Of a stretch of 64,000 nt of DNA, positions 62,801 to 64,000 are shown piece by piece. Each line of letters starts with the position of its first letter. The first letter of the stretch is position 1. The translations under genes were made by a program, and so were the position numbers. Below the pieces are notes generated by a model, which did no database searches, was not told where the DNA came from, and saw nothing but the letters and a program-made list of their open reading frames with translations. The stretch comes from Adlercreutzia faecimuris (GTDB lineage Bacteria > Actinomycetota > Coriobacteriia > Coriobacteriales > Eggerthellaceae): the NCBI RefSeq assembly GCF_022669055.1, contig NZ_JAJMLW010000002.1:372001-436000 (forward strand), written 5' to 3'.

Positions 62801-64000
62801 TCAAGCGCCCTTCCTGGCGTTGTCGTTGAAGGCCTTGGCGCGCTTTAGCTGCGCGATCTCCTCCGGCTTGGTGTTGAAGAGGTCGTAGAGCAGGCCCTTG
62901 GGGAAGTCGTCCCGGATGGGCACGCGCGCTCCTCCCGCCACGAGAAGGCCTTCTCCTGCCTTGATCGACTCGTCGATGTACTCCTTCTCGGCAGCGGAGA
63001 GCGAGAGCATCTCCGCCCACGACGCGAGGTCCTGGGCCGCCTGCTTGTGCAGCAGGCAGAAGTCCGAGTTGAGAACCATCGTCCGCGCGCGCTCATGGGT
63101 GAGCATGTGGGAGGTGTTCTGGGAGATGCCCGTGCAGATGAGGTTGAACTTGCGCCCCTCCGCCCAGAACTTCGCGAAGTAGTCGATGATGGTGGGATGG
63201 CCGAAGAGCGATTGCACCTCGTCGATGTAGAGCCAGGTGGTGACCCCTCGCTCGAAGTTCGCGTACATGCGGTTCCTCACGGTCTCTAGAGCTGTGAGCA
63301 TTCCGAAGACGCGCATGTTGGTGGAGAGGTCGTGCAGGTCTATGTTGGTGATGCGGTTCGCGAATCCGATGTTGGACTGCCGGTTGAAGAAGGAGAGCGC
63401 GCCCGTGACGTAGCGCTCGTATCTGAGCGCGATGTCGCGCGCCTCGCCTTCGGGCTGCTGCAGCAGTATCCCGTGGAAGTCGGTGAGCGTCGGTGTCGCG
63501 CCGTCCTCGGCATGCCTTGCGTACGCCGCCTCGACGCAGCGCGTGATGATGGACTTGTCCGCCTCGGGCAGGCCCTCGGACGACTCCGCCATCATGGCTG
63601 AGGACAAGGCCAAGAAGGCATCGATTTTGAACGCGAGCTGCGCGGCGTCGGCGCGGCCCTCGACGTCGGTGAGGTCGAAGGGGTTCAAGGCAGTGTCGGC
63701 ATCGGGCGCTAGCCGCACGTTCACGCCTCCCAGGGCCTCGATGAGGTTCCCGTACTCTCCGGCCGGGTCGAAGATGATGATCTCGTCGTCGGGGTATGCG
63801 AGCACTGTGTTGGTGATCTCGCGTTTCACTGAGAACGACTTGCCGGAGCCCGGCTTGCCGCAGACGAATCCCATGGGGCTCGCAAGCTTCTTGCGGTTGC
63901 AGATGACGAGGTTGCCGGACTGCTTGGACTGCCCGTAGTAGCCGCCTCCCTCCTGGTTGAGCTCTAACGAGGCGAAGGGCATCTGCATGGCGATCTGGCC
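62801..64000 (-). CDS. VirB4-like conjugation ATPase (5' part outside window)
   Basis: AAA+ motor of the type IV secretion system, TraC/VirB4/Tn916 Orf16 type. The frame is open to base 64000 (QIAMQMPFASLELN at the edge), so only the C-terminal 399 residues are seen. The Walker A reads GKPGSGKSFSVKREI, followed by IIIFDPAGEYGNL, and the Walker B/DE box is WLYIDEVQSLF, with FNLICTGISQNTSHML as sensor region. It is the first visible gene of the minus-strand transfer operon, four bases before the hydrolase gene. VirB4 proteins total about 600-850 residues. Confidence 0.9.
   Translation of the reverse strand, partial: GQIAMQMPFASLELNQEGGGYYGQSKQSGNLVICNRKKLASPMGFVCGKPGSGKSFSVKREITNTVLAYPDDEIIIFDPAGEYGNLIEALGGVNVRLAPDADTALNPFDLTDVEGRADAAQLAFKIDAFLALSSAMMAESSEGLPEADKSIITRCVEAAYARHAEDGATPTLTDFHGILLQQPEGEARDIALRYERYVTGALSFFNRQSNIGFANRITNIDLHDLSTNMRVFGMLTALETVRNRMYANFERGVTTWLYIDEVQSLFGHPTIIDYFAKFWAEGRKFNLICTGISQNTSHMLTHERARTMVLNSDFCLLHKQAAQDLASWAEMLSLSAAEKEYIDESIKAGEGLLVAGGARVPIRDDFPKGLLYDLFNTKPEEIAQLKRAKAFNDNARKGA

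Overview
The window is very GC-rich, codes densely on both strands, and carries a conserved actinobacterial-type chromosome segment followed by a large integrative element. The gene set (trigger factor/ClpP/ClpX/ValS, a 4Fe-4S protein, a VaFE/SpaA-type surface protein, a lone ATP-pyrophosphatase GMP synthase) and the composition suggest a gut Coriobacteriia, most likely an Eggerthellaceae member. That assignment is inference from gene content, not from a marker search.

Core region (1-30404). On the minus strand are tig, then the clpP-clpX-valS cluster (valS runs off the left edge). A tRNA-Leu(TAG) sits directly upstream of an SstT-type transporter. Then come a PAP2 phosphatase (plus strand), a GNAT acetyltransferase, tRNA-Asn(GTT), an NCS2 purine permease, a fused RlmKL rRNA methyltransferase with a decayed N-terminal enzyme, the primary sigma factor rpoD, and priA. 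A nuclease-like gene at 18097-19062 is bracketed by two copies of a structured repeat array built on TGTGATAAGTC. metK follows, with an S-box-like SAM riboswitch, then a radical SAM protein divergent from a TetR regulator. An ATP-grasp enzyme, a DUF1461 membrane protein, gltX, a multi-cluster ferredoxin protein, a PaaI thioesterase and guaA (ATP-pyrophosphatase part only) run on the plus strand.

Integrative element (about 30405 to beyond 64000). It begins immediately after guaA. The left module is a XRE repressor divergent from an Xis-like protein, then two paralogous tyrosine recombinases separated by a ribbon-helix-helix protein. A four-gene minus-strand defence block follows: WYL regulator, type ISP restriction-modification enzyme, GmrSD-type DUF262/DUF1524 protein and a HEPN protein. 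The plus-strand transfer and maintenance block holds YraN-like, a phage-type hypothetical, ParA, ParB, a candidate oriT, a MobC-like protein and a relaxase, then hypothetical genes. Among these is an overlapping two-gene cassette (52101-54259) with a Rossmann/TIR-like protein and a glycine-rich membrane protein. The right end is a minus-strand conjugation operon: VirB4-like ATPase (off the right edge), a muramidase/NlpC-P60 hydrolase, a membrane-anchored protein, a VirB6-like channel protein, a small soluble protein, a large cell-wall adhesin and a class B sortase.

How it works together. The XRE/Xis intergenic region and the parA promoter share a dyad, GCAC-N6-GTGC, which suggests one repressor coordinates excision and partition. 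The relaxase, MobC-like protein and T4SS genes would move the element, the adhesin and sortase could promote cell contact, and the defence genes are cargo. The strongest candidates for something undescribed are the TGTGATAAGTC array around the nuclease-like gene, the two-gene cassette at 52.1-54.3 kb, and the ISP enzyme that appears to carry a second nuclease domain.
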